A DNA stretch of 64,000 nucleotides, from contig SSNP01000002.1 in NCBI GenBank assembly GCA_006937955.1, forward strand, positions 9,679,336 through 9,743,335, read 5' to 3'. The DNA comes from Pachypanchax playfairii (Eukaryota > Chordata > Actinopteri > Cyprinodontiformes > Aplocheilidae). Positions 23,433 through 37,200 of this stretch are shown here, one piece after another. Made by a program: the position numbers and the translations under genes. Under the pieces are notes generated by a model that worked only from the letters and a program-made list of their open reading frames with translations, was not told the DNA's origin and searched no databases. Numbering within the stretch: position 1 is the stretch's first letter; every line of letters starts with the position of its first letter.

Positions 23433-23757
23433 AAATAACAAACGCTTGCAAAGGATCATGAGAAGTTACCAAAAAACTTGATAAAACCCGACTTTTCCCA
23501 AGTTCGAACGGCCGATATTTGTTTCATCACAACGCCTTTGCTCGTTATTATTCAGCAGCTCCCGCAGTGGAAGCCACACCTAGCATGCTGCTGGCTAAAA
23601 GCTGTTAGCATAAGACGTATCAAACAGGAAGAGACTACATGTGCTGTTGCCATGTGCAGCGGGGCAGGAAACAGTATACCTTGCTCTCATAGGCTAGTTT
23701 GTTAGCCAATCAGAGTCCAGCAAATTTGAATAATGAATATTAATGAGTTGCTGCCTT
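23433..23757 (-). repeat. Inverted-pair repeat, copy A
   Basis: About 325 bases that reappear in reverse complement at 28298-28627 with most bases conserved. Shared blocks include 'tagcatgctgctggctaaaa', 'gcagcggggcaggaaacagt', 'ttgctctcataggctagttt' and 'gtttcatcacaac'. No gene product is encoded. It is an interspersed element of unknown class; no terminal repeats or target duplications could be fixed. Confidence 0.8.
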
Positions 23758-25049
23758 TGTTCTTTGCTGGCTTTGTTAAGACAAAGTTGGAGATGCAAGT
23801 TTGGGATGGCCAGGGGACAGAGAGACAGTGGACATCTGGGACAAAGTATCCTGAATATGAAGCTGCCAGGAAGGAAGAGGAAGACCTCAGAGAAGGTTCC
23901 TACAGGATGCTGGGGACAGGAAGGGGCATGTGATCAGCTGTGATGGAGCAGCAGAAAGAAGCTCTGTGAGAAATGTTCTTAACAGTTATTACACACGCAG
24001 GAGTTTTCACTTTAAACAGGATAGAGTCACCACAGTTTGAACAGGTGTGATTTATGCAAACAGGATCATTTTCATCCAACAACAACTCATACATGAATGG
24101 AAATGGTCAGAGATTCGGATGTGATTCTTGTCAATTAATCTTCCTCATGGCTGTTTATAAAAGAAATAATGAATGAAAAAGAATTATTTAAGAAGTGGTT
24201 GGGAAATCAAATTTAATTGTTTCCAAACCAAAATGTACAAAGTTACCAGACCTCATGCAGGCAATTTATAATATTCACAATAAAGGGACATGGAAGAGAT
24301 CACATCCATCTGCCTCCTGCTTTCTGCCAGTAAATATACACACACACAGGTCTCTGCTCTGGAAACAGCTCTGCTTGGCTGCAGACCAGCGAGCAGAAAC
24401 ACGGTGGCTGGAGGATGCGTTTTGAAATGGAAACAGTCTGACGCAGTTGGTGGATCATAAAACAGCAGAAGGATTATCGCCGGCCTGAGGGGGACGGTGA
24501 ATGACACTCTCACACCTCCTCTGAACCGTGCGCTTGCCTCACCACCATATTTCTCTCTGGCATTTTTACAGCTCTCAAACATTTTGTAGAGAAAAACACC
24601 CTATTGTGCCGATTTACTGGGGTCACATGAGATTTTAGCTTTATTTTCAGCCTGTGTTTCAAACCAATGAAATAGTGTGCATTGAGCTCACACTGCTGGG
24701 GCTGACAGTTCAGTAAAAACATTAGAAATTAGATTCAGTGACTCTACATTCATTATATTCATCATGTTTGGTAGAATCTGGTGTTTGTGTTTCCTGAAAA
24801 TGCAAATCAATCTATAGATGATGGTGTGACTCCAGCTGTTCGCCTTGAGCTGCGACCATCAAACAAACGCAGATCGCTTTTATCTTCAGTCTTCACTGTT
24901 TCCACTAACATGGTCTCTAATAAACCAAAAACACTCGATAAAATAGTTGTTTGACAAATCGTGTGTTATCAGATAAAGACTTCGCTGTACATGCAATAAT
25001 TTAAATCACTTCCTACTTTTCCCGTTAAACTAAAATCATCATTTCTGAG

Positions 25050-25205
25050 GATAAGATTAAGTTTTAGGGATTTTGGTCAAATCTTGAAAATGACATTAGA
25101 TCTGAGTTTGTGTTGTAAACAAGTGTAAGCTGACGTGATCACCCAGCCTTTTAAAAGCTGACATTTTTCACCACTTTTCTTAGATTAGCCGTGACAGTCT
25201 TCTTG
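25050..25205 (+). repeat. Degenerate dispersed repeat, related to 57255-57420
   Basis: The order 'ttttggtcaaatcttgaaaa' then, about 110 bases on, 'gattagccgtgacagtc' is repeated at 57280-57400 as 'ttttggtgaaatcttgaagg' and 'gattagctgtgacagtc'. The spacing and both blocks match, so these are two diverged copies of one family. The class is unknown. Confidence 0.45.
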
Positions 25206-25774
25206 AATCTGATGTGAATACAAAAACAAACTCAATACACAAGAGAAGAAGAAGAGGCAGCCTCTGACAATGAGCTGCAAGATAATGAGCATAAAACCTG
25301 GAACAGGTGAGGAGGTGAAGAAACAGCTGAAACAAATGGAAATATAGATGTAGAAACATGATGATTGAGATATAAAATTATATAGTTAGGAAACAGAATG
25401 AGTGATTGAAGCATTTCTGACAGTTTTAGCCTTTGTAACTTTAGTTTAAAGCCCCAGTATCCTATTGTTCTTCCTGTTAACACTAAGGTCTGTTCTTTGT
25501 TGTTGACTGAGTTCCAGCATTCATGGAATACGTGAAAACAACTGAAGACACAAGCACGTCCTGCTGTTCTCTCCTGCTGACCTGACATGGGACATTTTTC
25601 ACATGCCACCACGCTGCCAAGCTTTGGAAACGTGAACCCCCATCAGACCAGACAGCAGGAGCAAACCAGTGGTGGAAACGAGGTGTCAGTTACACGGGCA
25701 GGAGTCCAGCGCCATGGTGTCTGTTTTAGTAGCAGACTGTTCTCACATATCTTTGTCTTCAAGATTTACTTCCC

Positions 25775-25990
25775 CAAGTCCAAAGAAAGTTGGGACACTG
25801 TGTAAAAAGTAAATAAAAACAGACGTAAGTGATTTGCAAATCTCATATTAAACTCATATTTTATTTTTAATAGAAAGTAAACAACATATCGGACACTGAA
25901 TTGATATTTTACAATTTCATAGAAAATTTAATGGCAGCAAGACAAAGTTGGTGCAGACGCAACAAGAGGATCAAAACGCTACCAGAGATA
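25775..25990 (+). mobile_element. Degenerate DNA-transposon-type fish repeat
   Basis: The blocks 'aaagaaagttgggacactgt', 'agtgatttgcaaatctcat' and 'aatggcagcaagacaaagtt' match, in order, a dispersed non-coding repeat I recognise from many teleosts and regard as Tc1/mariner-type. Assignment is from memory, and no transposase is encoded. Confidence 0.45.
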
Positions 25991-26724
25991 ATGCTAAAAT
26001 GTGCACGTTTTGCGTTCAGCTCTGCTTTAATTGTTTACAATCTGTAATTTTTGTCTTGATTAAACAGATTCATGCTGATAACTGACAGCATGTGAAATTA
26101 ATGAGCTGATCTGACAGCTTTCTGTCTGCAGTTCACATCCAGTTTGTCTCTGTAGCAGCTGAGTGACGTCTCGGGGGTTTATACCAATAAATATAACACA
26201 ACCCCCCTCTTGCATTACATGCACACTTGTGCTCCCATTGACCCGAAATAGCAGCTCATGGTGTAAAGGATTCAGAGATATCCTCAGGCTGGAAAGCGAT
26301 TGACATGAAAACCCTAATAGGTTCCAAGATCTCAAACATGAATTCATGTCAAACATGTTTTTCTTTTTATTTTCACTCCAAGCTTAGAAAGCACAAAGAA
26401 ACATATGACAGGGAAGTTCTTTGTGTCAGCACCTGTTAACTTAACTGCCAGGCTTGTGCTTCAGGCAGGAGGAAAAGGTTTTATATAGCTGACTAACTCA
26501 GGTTCTTCCTCAGTTGTTCACAATATACTAAAGTTTGTTATCTTATAAATAAGAGTGCCAATTCTGAAGCAGGATTATTGCTATCATATTCACAATTTTG
26601 ACAGGATTTTTGTCCATTTTTATGCCATAAAGCTATGAAAAAACATGTAAATAATATGTCAGAATAGTGTGGAATTTGTATGATATACAAAAGATTTGGA
26701 AAATGGTAAATAGCATGTACTTGT

Positions 26725-27003
26725 GTGGCACATTTTAAAGTCAGACTTTGACTCTCAAAGCGTTTCACAGAACAGTTTGTCATTCATTCACACTCACACG
26801 TTTAGGGGTGAGAAACTACACACACATAGCAGCCACAGCTGTCCTGGGTCACACCGACAAGGCAGCCACCAGTCCCTCTGACCACCACCAAACAGGCGAA
26901 GGTGGGTGAAGTGCCTTGCCCAAGGACACAACGGTGATTCAAACTGGCAAAATGTGAACAACAACCAGATTTTGACACAGTAGGAGAGAAAACCGCGCCC
27001 CAT
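26725..27003 (+). repeat. Common fish repeat with 'gccttgcccaaggacac' core
   Basis: Landmarks are 'tctcaaagcgtttcacagaa', 'cattcattcacactcacac', and 'agtgccttgcccaaggacac'. The second and third are hallmarks of a dispersed teleost repeat, and the core recurs at 42609-42640 as 'gtcttgcccaaggacac'. No coding capacity. Confidence 0.55.
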
Positions 27004-28297
27004 TCTGAGCTCTATAGCTCTACATACTTCACAGCAGAAGCATCACGTAACAGTAAGTATAAACAAGTCACTGAAAATCGGACTCAGCTTGGAAATTTTA
27101 TGGGTTTTATAGTTCAATAATTATGATTTTTGGATCATTTTTCAACTCTATAGTTCTTGAGTGAACAGCACAACATCATTTCTGATTATTTAAACAGTAA
27201 TAAAATGCCTTAATGAATCTTTCTGCACTAACGGGGTGGTCCGTTTGGTCTTGATTTGAGGTTCTCATCTCTTTCATGTGTTCAACCCTCACTAACTGAA
27301 GATCTCATCTTCTGGCTGGATTGTGTGGATTTCTCTGGTGCAGTAACAGAGCAGAGGACTTTGCTATCAAAGCTATTAACAGGCAGGGTGGCTAAAAACT
27401 TGTACTACATGACAGCACATTAAAAACAGTTAGTTACTTTTATAATGACACAATCCCAACTTTTATTGGTGCTGATTTCTTCATCTTTGTTTCTGAAAAC
27501 AAAGAAGTTCTGATCATCTGAAAGCAATAAAATCTCAGACATGTGCTTTACAGACAGGGTGGATCAAAGAAAGTCATTGATGCCTCTAAAGCCTTAAAAA
27601 ATAAAAGACAAATTGATTTATGATGGTGGACTTTCAGTCTTTCACAGCTGACTTAAGTACAAACAAATATTAGCTCTAACATGGAAGGATTGCCTTTGTT
27701 GCTTATAAAGTTTATCTGGAACATCTAGTATTTTTCTGTCTTGTGGTGCACATGCAGACCAGCTGTTCTTCAAGCAGTTTTGGACCAGTTTCTGTCCCAA
27801 GAATTGTCCTATAAAGACGTGGCCTTCAGCTCTGTCTGTGCTCTGTTGTGGTTAAATGCTTCGGAGGCTTTTTGTTATGTGAGATTGACTTTGATGACGG
27901 GAATGTCTCGCCAAAACTCTTATGTTACATTTCATCTCACATCTGACAGATGTTTGTACTTTGCAGCGTCTCCAAGACAAAGGCAGATTCCTAATTGTGT
28001 AAAAAATACTTAAAACCTGAAAATTTGTATGAATATTAATGTTTTGAAAAGAAATTATGCAGAGTTACAAGTCAGTGGTCGACCTGTGTGAAAAATGCAG
28101 GTTTGTGGTTTTTACCGGTGGGCTCCAAAAGCACTAAACAAGAGGCCATTTCACACAAATTTCAGGACTTTGTGGTTATTTATTTAGTATTAACCAGTAA
28201 TATGAAACATTTTATATCTAAAAAACTTTAGGAAACACTGATTTACAGACCTTTCAAGCTCTCTGCGTGAAGATTCAGCTGGTTTCATCAGGCTTCA

Positions 28298-28627
28298 GCA
28301 GCAGCTCGTTCATATTCATTATTCGAATTTGCTGGACTGAGATTGGCTAACAAACTAGCCTATGAGAGCAAGGTAAACTGTTTCCTGCCCCGCTGCGCAT
28401 GGTAATATCAGGCGTTCTCTCTTCCTGTTTGATACATGTTTATGCTAACAGCTTTTAGCCAGCAGCATGCTAGGCGTGGTTTCAACTGCGGGAGTACTAA
28501 TAGGAATACTAACGAGCAAAGGAGTTGTGATGAAACAGATACAGGCCGTTCGGACTCGGGAGAACTCAGATTTTATCAGGTTTTTTTGTTAACTTCCCAT
28601 GATCCTCTGCAAGCGTTTGTTATTTTG
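28298..28627 (+). repeat. Inverted-pair repeat, copy B
   Basis: Reverse-complement partner of 23433-23757. It starts 'cagcagctcgttcatattc' and ends 'gcaagcgtttgttatttt'. Differences from copy A are scattered substitutions and small indels rather than a tract, consistent with two independent insertions of an old element. Confidence 0.8.
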
Positions 28628-30527
28628 TAACTTTTACAGAAATGAAGCAATAATTTCATAAAATAGCTGTGAATCATAGCAACATTTACGCACTAACTGA
28701 CTGTGTGGTATTTTATGAAATGACATGATGTCACACATGACGTGAACATCAAGATTTTACAGATCAGCTGTTTCCATTATTTCTCAACAGAAGATGATCT
28801 TTGTTTAAAAGTCTGGTGATGCACCGCATGACGTGCAATCATGAAATACATGCTGAGTTTTTTATTACTTTCGGATTCTCTGGATAAAACGGCCGTTTTG
28901 TGTCACTGGGTTATACAACTCAACTTGAAACAAAGCTCTGGACTTTAATCTGGAATAGATAAATGTTGTGGGTTTTTTTTAAAAAGACACTGGCTGACTG
29001 ATCAGTGCAGCTTTCTAAGACTTGGGTGAAGAAACTTTATAGACAAAAGAAATTTAATCACAAAACCACAAATAAAAAACTGTGACAGCAGTGAATGAAC
29101 GAGAGCATCAGGAAGAGCAACATGTTTATTCTGCTTGAATTTCTCACAGTTACGACTCTCATCTGTTTGGAGATACTGCAGCAGCGTTAATGCCTTTCAG
29201 CCGAGGAGACGGGGGTCTTCAGCTGTACAAATAGGAGAAAGCAGACTGCATGCTGGGACAATGTGTTTGAGGTGCCATGTTTGTGATTCGACAACTGCAC
29301 GGTGTCAGATAAGGGTCAGAACTTGGGTTCTGATTGTTCTGCATTAATAATACTTGGCTTTAAGCTATGAGCTCTGCAAACATCTGCTAACTTTATCAAC
29401 AGAGAGAAACAATGCGCCACTAATGATTAAAGCATAAATAAAATTGCTTTAACACTAAAAGGGTCTTTTTAGGGCAAGCCAGCTTATCTGCAAAACAATA
29501 AGCAGGCAGGCTGAATATGGTCTTTGAAAATAATGGAAATAAATCATTCCTCCCAGCTACAGAGACTGAGCTAAATTGCAAATTGGTGGCTGCAGAGCAG
29601 TGATTGTGTGTACGTGCAGCCATGGCTCAAAATGAGATAATACAGGACTGGGGCAAATTTTCAAATGTCAGTTCAGTTCAGCTGAATGATACTGTTAGGG
29701 GTTCCACCTGGAGGTGTAGAACATGAGGCTATCTATAGACGTGCAGCCATGTGGTAGACGGGATAAGAATAAATTCTCAGATAACCTCATTTTAACCTTT
29801 AAAAAGTAGACCATTTATTTTTTAATGTATGTTAAAATCCAGAATGTGTTCAGCTGGTAGAAAAAGGTCAGCAGGGATGTATCTGTTTCTCATTATTCAT
29901 TCTTTTTTTAGCATATATGTTGACTGGTGAACTCAGCAAACATATGAACCTGGATATAAACATTCCCCTCTTGTGCACAGTTTGAGTACAGCTTGTAGCC
30001 TTTTAAAAAAAATCACCTAAAAAAACATTGTTTTGGCACGTATTTTCAAGTGGATGTAGGTGTTTCCGATAAGAGAAGAAAGTTGGAGGAAATTGATCCC
30101 AGCTGTGATGTTTTTCTGTTTAGATATGGACACATTTTCAGATTAAAGGTTGGATGATATTGCTGATGTGACTTGGGTTTGTTATTGAGAAGGAATATGT
30201 TCTACAGAAGAAAACATTACAGTAATAAACTTATTAAAAGCTTATATCTAAAATAGACTGATCTCTCACTTCTTTTATGTTTTTAAGTAGTTTTCATCTT
30301 ATTTCTGTTATTTTTCATGTAAATGTTAACACCATGAGGCTTGAAGTTAGTAAAAGAGGCTCCATGACACTTTGAATTTGGCTCATGTGGATGTGGTTTA
30401 TAACTGGATTTTTCTTTGTAATTTTAGCAAAATGTCCCATGAACAAGAGAGAAATCAGTCAAATTCAAGATGGCTACCAAAGCTAATCAGTCAGCCATTA
30501 TCTTAACCTGCAGCCTGTTTGTTCTTG

Positions 30528-30835
30528 TTCAGGTCACATGGAGCTGGTGTCTATCTCTACCAGTCACTGGATGAGAGGCGGGGTTACACCTGAACAGGTC
30601 ACCGGTCCATCACAGGGCCACAAAGAGACAGATAACCACTCACACCTAGGTACAAGTTAGAGCTGCCAATTAACCTCAAGCATATTTTTGGTTTGGAGGA
30701 GGAAACCGGAGTCCCCGGTGAAAACCCCCATATGCACAGGGAGAACATGCCCCAGACTAGTTTCAAACCCAGGACCTTCTCATTGCAAGGCTACAGGGCA
30801 ACCCACTGCTTCACCGTGCAGCCCCACAGCTAATC
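30528..30835 (-). repeat. Common fish dispersed repeat, near-complete copy
   Basis: Same family and orientation as 8618-8930: 'gagaggcggggttacacctg', 'acaggtcaccggtccatcac', 'ttagagctgccaattaacct', 'gggagaacatgcccc', 'gtttcaaacccaggaccttc', and a 'ttcaccgtgcagcccc' end. Frames running through it (for example 30688-30888) are repeat artefacts. Confidence 0.7.
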
Positions 30836-33639
30836 AACTTCAGAAATACAAAAATAGACATAACTCCTTTAAATTTCACAGATATTGAGCTACAATCCCA
30901 CGTGGAAGCTGCTGAGAGTCCTTCACAACACATAATCTGAGTGCTAACGGATCATAGATGTTCTAGCAGTACTGCGTCATTGCATGCAGTGTACTAGCAA
31001 ACATCCAGACGAACATTTCATCGCCTGTCGTATCTTCCAATCCTCGTGAGAAGAGAAGAGACAACGGGATACTTGAACTCCTCCGTATAAGGCAAAGACT
31101 CACTCCCAGTCCGTAGGGAGCATTCCTTCCATGTATGGACTCAGATTTGGAGGAGACTGTCATTAGATAAAATGTGTGTTTTATTTCATCCCCAAAAAAC
31201 AAGTTAAAAAAAGAATTCAACCTTCTGATGTGAACAGGGAACATGCCAGGCTGTGTGTCCATAAAACACAAGTTCCCAAAGCGAATCAGAGATTCAGCAA
31301 ATCGGAGGGGATGTGAGTTAATGGCCTGACTGGACTGGATTTCATAATCTTATCTTGTCCAGTATTATCACTGAAACACTCAGTGTAGAAATGACTCTCC
31401 TTATGTAACTCTGAAGTTAGCCAACGGTCCACGGTCATAAACCATGTCAATGATCTCATTCAGGCTGTTTAGTTTAAGACCCCGGTTTATGTGAAAATCC
31501 TTGTATGCTACTTTAAAATAAAAATCTACAACCTAAGACGTCGTTGTTATCGTCCTCTTCCAGGCAAACACAAGACCGCAGCTGATGTTCTGTGTGTACT
31601 AAAGGAAATTTTGCAACCCTGGCTTGTCTTCTCTGGTGACAGTTTCTCACAAACACTTCCTAATCCTGAGACTGCATCCCCCCCCCCCTTATGTCTGAAC
31701 TGTAACCCTTTTTATCTGTAGACAGTAGGGGGCTGCTCGAGGGGGGTGGAAGAGAGAAAAAGAAGAAGAATATACAATCTGAACATGACCAAATTTCCAG
31801 CAGAGCATTTTCACTGGCCTTTGGCTCCTTTTGTTTCTTTGCCAAAACGAATTTCTGTTGGAAAAGCCACCACCGTCTGACAGGAACCCTGCAGATGTGG
31901 AGCATAAATCAGCAATCACCACGGCAATGGGACATTTAGCTCGGTCACAGCAGGGCCAAATCTTTACCCAGAACGGTTTCTGGTGGAGAAAACATCTTCT
32001 GCAGCATCAGTTGCATTAATTTAAACTGAAAAAGTAATTTTACTAGATTAATAAATGCAGCAAACATTTATGTTGTGCCAGGTTTAGTCTCTAGAAGAGG
32101 AACTTTGAAGGTTCCACACAGAAAAACAATGATTATTATGTGATTAGTGCTGATGTTACATAAATAAAACCCAACTATGGAAAAAAAAAACATGTTAGTA
32201 AAAGAATAAACCATAAATAAAAGTGATGAATAAGATCTTAAAATAGATTAAAGCAGAAACAAACTAAAAATTCAGATAACTAAGGGCTTTGGTACGTAAT
32301 GATTTGCAAAACTAAAACCAAAAACAAAGATACTGGAAAACCTTGTAAAGAAATCAATGAAAAGAAAACACACAGAATCAAGAAGTTTTTAATTTGTTTA
32401 AAAAGCAAAACAAATTAAAAATAATCATCTTTCAATTATGAATTTACACAATATAGTTACATTGATAATTTTACACATCTTAAGTTTGTTCATGAATTAA
32501 ATTTCCCACAAACAGTTAATAATCGTGTGTCGTGTTCTTTTATTCCTGATGTTTCAAAGGCCAACAGGAGTTTGTTTCCCCTGCAGCCAGCGAGTCTCAG
32601 AGGAAGAGCCTCAATGAAGGTTCAACTAACACATGTGAGCAGGTTATTGGTTGTCATGGTAACTCATGAGGCAGAGCCCAAATGAATGTGGCTGTCAAGG
32701 TTTCAGGTGTCACATTTTATTTTCATAATGTTTATTTAACATTTTTAGAAACAGGTTTGAGTTTTTTTGTTGTTTAAAACCTGAAACCAACTTTTAAAAT
32801 TTGAAGCACATCGACGCTGAACAGCAAACTCATCAGAAAAATAACATGAATCCTTCCAAAGGTGAGAAAAAGAGTCAAAATCTTTCTTTTATAATAAAAA
32901 CTGCAAAACTGTCATGTTTCATCTTTGAATATCTGTTATTTCCCATGAGGTTTAAATTCTTCATGTATTATGCAGGCGCATGTGTTTTGCTTCAGTTTTC
33001 TGTTGATTTTTTTTTGTGTAACATCTGGATTTTATTTGATAAGGTTTGGTTTGTAAGGATAGAGCTGCTGCCCTTTTTAAGAGGAGATGGAGATAAAGAG
33101 CTGAAAGAAGAAACTCTAAAAATGTGGAAACAATTGAACTGCAGCAGGTTAAATGAAGTCTGCACAGAACTGCTTTTAAATTCAAATTCAGACTGCTGAT
33201 GGCATTCAAGACAAAACATTTCCCGTCCATTTTCCAAACAAAACACCGGCAAACCAGGTCACAAGTGGACCTGTTGAAAATACATTTATTTTATCTTTCA
33301 AATGCAGTTGCTTTAGTACCGAATCTTAACCTGCCTTTTGAAGGCTAAACATGTGACCATGTACTGTGACAAACAACAAGAAGAGTGGCTTAAAAAAGGT
33401 GTCGAAGTACTTGATGAAACATGAATTTTGAATTCCTGTTTGCAGCTGAGAGCTGTTTTAGTATTCAAACCCTCAGACCTGCTTTTTCACACTCGTTTTA
33501 ACAGTTTTGCAAAATTCATGAAAACTGATGTCCAAGTACAAAAATCAGCAAGTGAAAGTTTGTCTCTTGAACTTCAGAAAAGCTAATGGCTAGATTTAAA
33601 GTGCATTACTTCATGTCTGCAAATTAAAACGATCATATA

Positions 33640-33958
33640 GGTCGATTGTAACAGCTCCAAAAAAACGACCTGTGTGAGCGTTTTCTGGGCTCCAGCAGAG
33701 ACTAGCTACCAACACCACATGCGTGCGCTTTCCCAGAGGAGCTGAAAATATGAGATTTGTCTCAGTTCAGCCGAAGAAAGCACATATTGTGCAGCAATAT
33801 GTCTCATAATAATAGAAAAATTTGCTTTAACATGTATGCACATACTGTAAAGCAGAATATTTTGTCGTTTGATCACATTAGTAAGCGAAAGCGTTAATGT
33901 TAGGGTCAGGGGTCCCATACGGAATATAGGGTCGTTTCTACAGATTGCAAAATCGACC
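33640..33958. mobile_element. MITE-like element with hairpin-capable inverted terminal arms
   Basis: The left arm (33640-33670) runs from 'ggtcgatt' to 'aaacgacc'. The right arm (33930-33958) runs from 'ggtcgttt' to 'aaatcgacc'. The reverse complement of the right arm aligns with the left arm over about 30 bases, so these are terminal inverted repeats of a 319-base element. Each arm is itself bounded by GGTCG and CGACC, so each could fold alone. No coding content and no clear target-site duplication. Confidence 0.55.
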
Positions 33959-35314
33959 AATGTGGTGGTCGGTCGGTTTCATGCATTACTATTGTCTTAA
34001 AGCAAAAAAAGATCACAGTGGTTAATTTGTAAATCTTCACACCATCATCAACTTCTCCTTCAGAAACATCTGTGAGGTCGGGCTGGAAATTTTACACTAT
34101 TCAGAAGTTACACAGGAGGTGCTGCAGCTAGCTGCTATTTCTCTCTTACAAATATCCGTTAAACTTTATTAAATTGGCACTATAACACAAAACCAACATA
34201 AATCTTTACCAAATAGTGTTTGCATCAGAGTTCAGCCAAAAATAGAACATTACACATACATTTTTCCTGAATCAGTTCAGTAATAACAACATAGTGCAGT
34301 TTTTAAAATGGAAACAACCCAACAGCAAGTCATTTATATTTAGCTCAGCACATGCAATGGAAACAAGGAAACTAAAATGCTGCTTTTTTCCAGTGATGAT
34401 AATATTTCTCTGCCAACACTCCAAAAATCAAGCCGAACTTGCTAAATAAATGTGTGATGAGTGAACAGACTCAAACTAAGCAAACTCACATTTTAGGGAA
34501 GCTGCGACTGAAATATGTTTTTATGTTTATTGAGGTTTCTAAATCAGCAAAAAGTACCACAGAGAAAAATAATGTCTACTTCTTTTCACTTCTTAAAAAT
34601 CTCATTAATGATCCACCTCATGGTTTCTTGTTGAACTGTTTGATTTTGGGGTTTTTTGTTTCACTTGTTTGTTTATTTTTTATTACTTGATCTCACACCA
34701 AAACCTTATTAACATGTTTTTCTATATTATTTACTATAAGACACAGCGCGGACGTCTTTTTCCTCACCATGTCTGTCATGAGCTGATTTCTAGCAGCAGA
34801 CACCAATAAGATTTCCTTCCTCAATCGACACCTTCCCTTTTCTTTCTTTTGACTCACATTGTCTCCCACATCCATTAACAAGGTTTTTTTGTTTCTATCT
34901 TCAAAGTACAAACATGTTCTGCAGTCTAGTGAACTGACACTATTTTGCTTCTGCAATCCTGCAAAAATCTGTGACTGCTTCCGTCTTTTCCTCCTGAGTT
35001 TCCTGCATTCTCCAGAGAGTGGGTCTTCACCCCCCCCACCCACTTCCAAAACCCCATTTTCCACTTGAAAAAGCGAACACACCCAGAGGTTCTCACACAC
35101 ATATCGTATCACCCAAAGGAAGAACTACAGGAAAACAGGAACTTAAACTTACACACCACATTTTTCCTATTGTCTGAGCTTGTTTTTGCAGTTTGGTTAC
35201 TTTAGGAGAAGTTTGGATAATTGTGATGAAAACTTCACCCAGAGTCCTCAGAGACGGCAATGCAGTCGCTTTTCATTCAGGGTTAATTACTGGAATTCAC
35301 ACTCATAACAAATC

Positions 35315-35370
35315 AAACCAAATTTACTTATAAAGTGCATTTAAAAACAGCTGCCACTGCCCAAAGTTCT
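35315..35370 (+). repeat. Short LINE-tail-like repeat fragment
   Basis: 'atttacttataaagtgcatt' followed by 'aaaacagctgccactgccca' resembles the reverse of L2-type LINE tails ('...gcactttataaat...') that are scattered through fish genomes. Too short to classify firmly. Confidence 0.3.
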
Positions 35371-37126
35371 AGATGATGAAAAGCAATATAACTAAAGTAA
35401 AAGGATAAATATGTTAATTAATTAGTTAAAAATAAAAAAGAAGATCAAATTTAGAGTGTAGTTTGGTAGATGCATCTGTTCATGAGCAGCTCCACAGAAA
35501 CAGGTTCATATCAAAAACATTTATTTTTAATAAAGGTTTCCATTTTGTATTTAAAGATAAATCTAGACCTTTAAAATATTCCATTAATTTATTTAATGCT
35601 TTGTTTTTGTTTGTTTGTTTATTCTGTGTTTGCTAACATCTTCATATTCTCTTCCTAATTCCATATAAATCCTCTGGTGCTGCTCTGCAGGTGTTGCCAC
35701 TGATTCTTCAGGAGTCATAACTCTAAACAAGACCAGATCAGCTTCAGACTGGGTGTGTGTGCAGAATTAGACTCAAACAATAAAGGTGTTTAATGTGTTT
35801 GAGCTCAAAGTTGTTTTTGGTGAGTGAAGGATTGTGTTTTTGTTCAGGAAACATCCTCCAAATACGGGTTCTAAATGTTGGTTTCACACAGTTATCACAA
35901 AAACTGAGAAGTTAAAAAAATGGACGAGAAAACACCTGAATCCAGGATGCTTTTGATCGGGACCACAAGAAGGTCGGTCTGAAGGATTCTCTGGTCATCT
36001 ACTCTACAGGTCTGAGGATTTTAAGCTCCAGACACAAAAATAAGCAACACAATCTGCTTATCAAGAATCTGCTTTTCTTCTCAGTCGGTATCTTTTAGAT
36101 TGTCTGAACTCCACCTTTTTCCTTCCTGTCCATTAAAGAGTCTCAAGGAAACAGAATGTTCTCATCTTCACTCGCTACGTCTTCATTTTACAGCCAAAGT
36201 ATCAACATCATTTAGGAGTTTTTATTTTTCACTGCTGTTCATTCTGTCATTAGGTTCCTAATTGTGTAACTCTCCCAAAGGAAACAGCCTTATAAACTCA
36301 CATTCCCTCAGAATCAGAAGATAAATCAACATTCAAAACTATCAAATAAAAAAACATACAACTTCTGTGTACGAGTTCATTCCAAGAGAACGCCAGTGCA
36401 AAGATCTTCTAAATAATTTCTTATCCGAGCTGCAGTCTCAAACCTTTCAATCAAAATGCTCTGAAAGTCTGAAAGGAGGTGATTAAAATCATTTACCGAA
36501 CAGAAAACAGATGCATTAAGTGCAACTTACAGGTGATAGGATAAAATAAACCTCGTTAGTATTCAAGCAGCCATGAAACATTCTTCATCCAACAAACAGA
36601 ATTTTAAAACTTTCACAATATCAATAAGACTCAGAAGATCAATAACCACAAAAACAATGAAGATTTCTGACATTTTTATCAAATTAAACAAGTATAAAAA
36701 CAAAAGAATGAACAGACTGAATGTGAGTTTTCTCCAAAAGTTGTAATCAGTTTTACCCACAAAACTCCTCCAATCACTATAGATGGTACATTTCTCAGTT
36801 TTATCTAAAACTACACAAATTATTTATGTTTTTAAAGAATAATATCTCATGCATAATAATTCATTTAAAAAAATCTGAGTTTAGTTCAGATTTTCAGAAA
36901 AAATGCAAAACATCAAAAAACAAAAAAAAACCCTTGAAGTCAAATGTTAAATATGCTGCTTCATTAAACTACAACAATAAGATATTTAATGTTTTAAAGT
37001 TTTTCTTTAGAATGAACTGAAAATGTCACTTTATTGGTTTTATAGGAAAAATTTAGACATTGATTTTTTTGTTAAATCCAAGTCTAATTACACAAATACA
37101 AATCCACTTATTGTCTAAACCTGCTT

Positions 37127-37200
37127 GTTCCTGTTCTGGGGGCTTGAGCCAGTGTCCAGCTGTTACTGGGGAGAGGCGGGGTTCCACCTGGACAGGTTGC
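37127..37200 (-). repeat. Short fragment of the common dispersed repeat
   Basis: 'ctgttactggggagaggcgg' followed by 'ggttccacctggacaggtt' is one end of the family seen at 8618-8930, in the same orientation. The rest is missing. Confidence 0.55.

Noticed and set aside
30688..30888. Plus-strand frame rich in proline and cysteine
   Set aside because: It lies within the dispersed repeat at 30528-30835 and is explained by that repeat.
32801..33199. 132-residue plus-strand frame with hydrophobic segments
   Set aside because: AT-rich sequence gives phenylalanine- and leucine-rich frames by chance. Two minus-strand frames overlap it equally well, and none shows homology that I recognise.
34693..35112. 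139-residue open frame on the minus strand, the longest in the desert
   Set aside because: No domain, signal or splice partners. The composition looks like chance reading of pyrimidine-rich plus-strand DNA, and a C-run lies in it.
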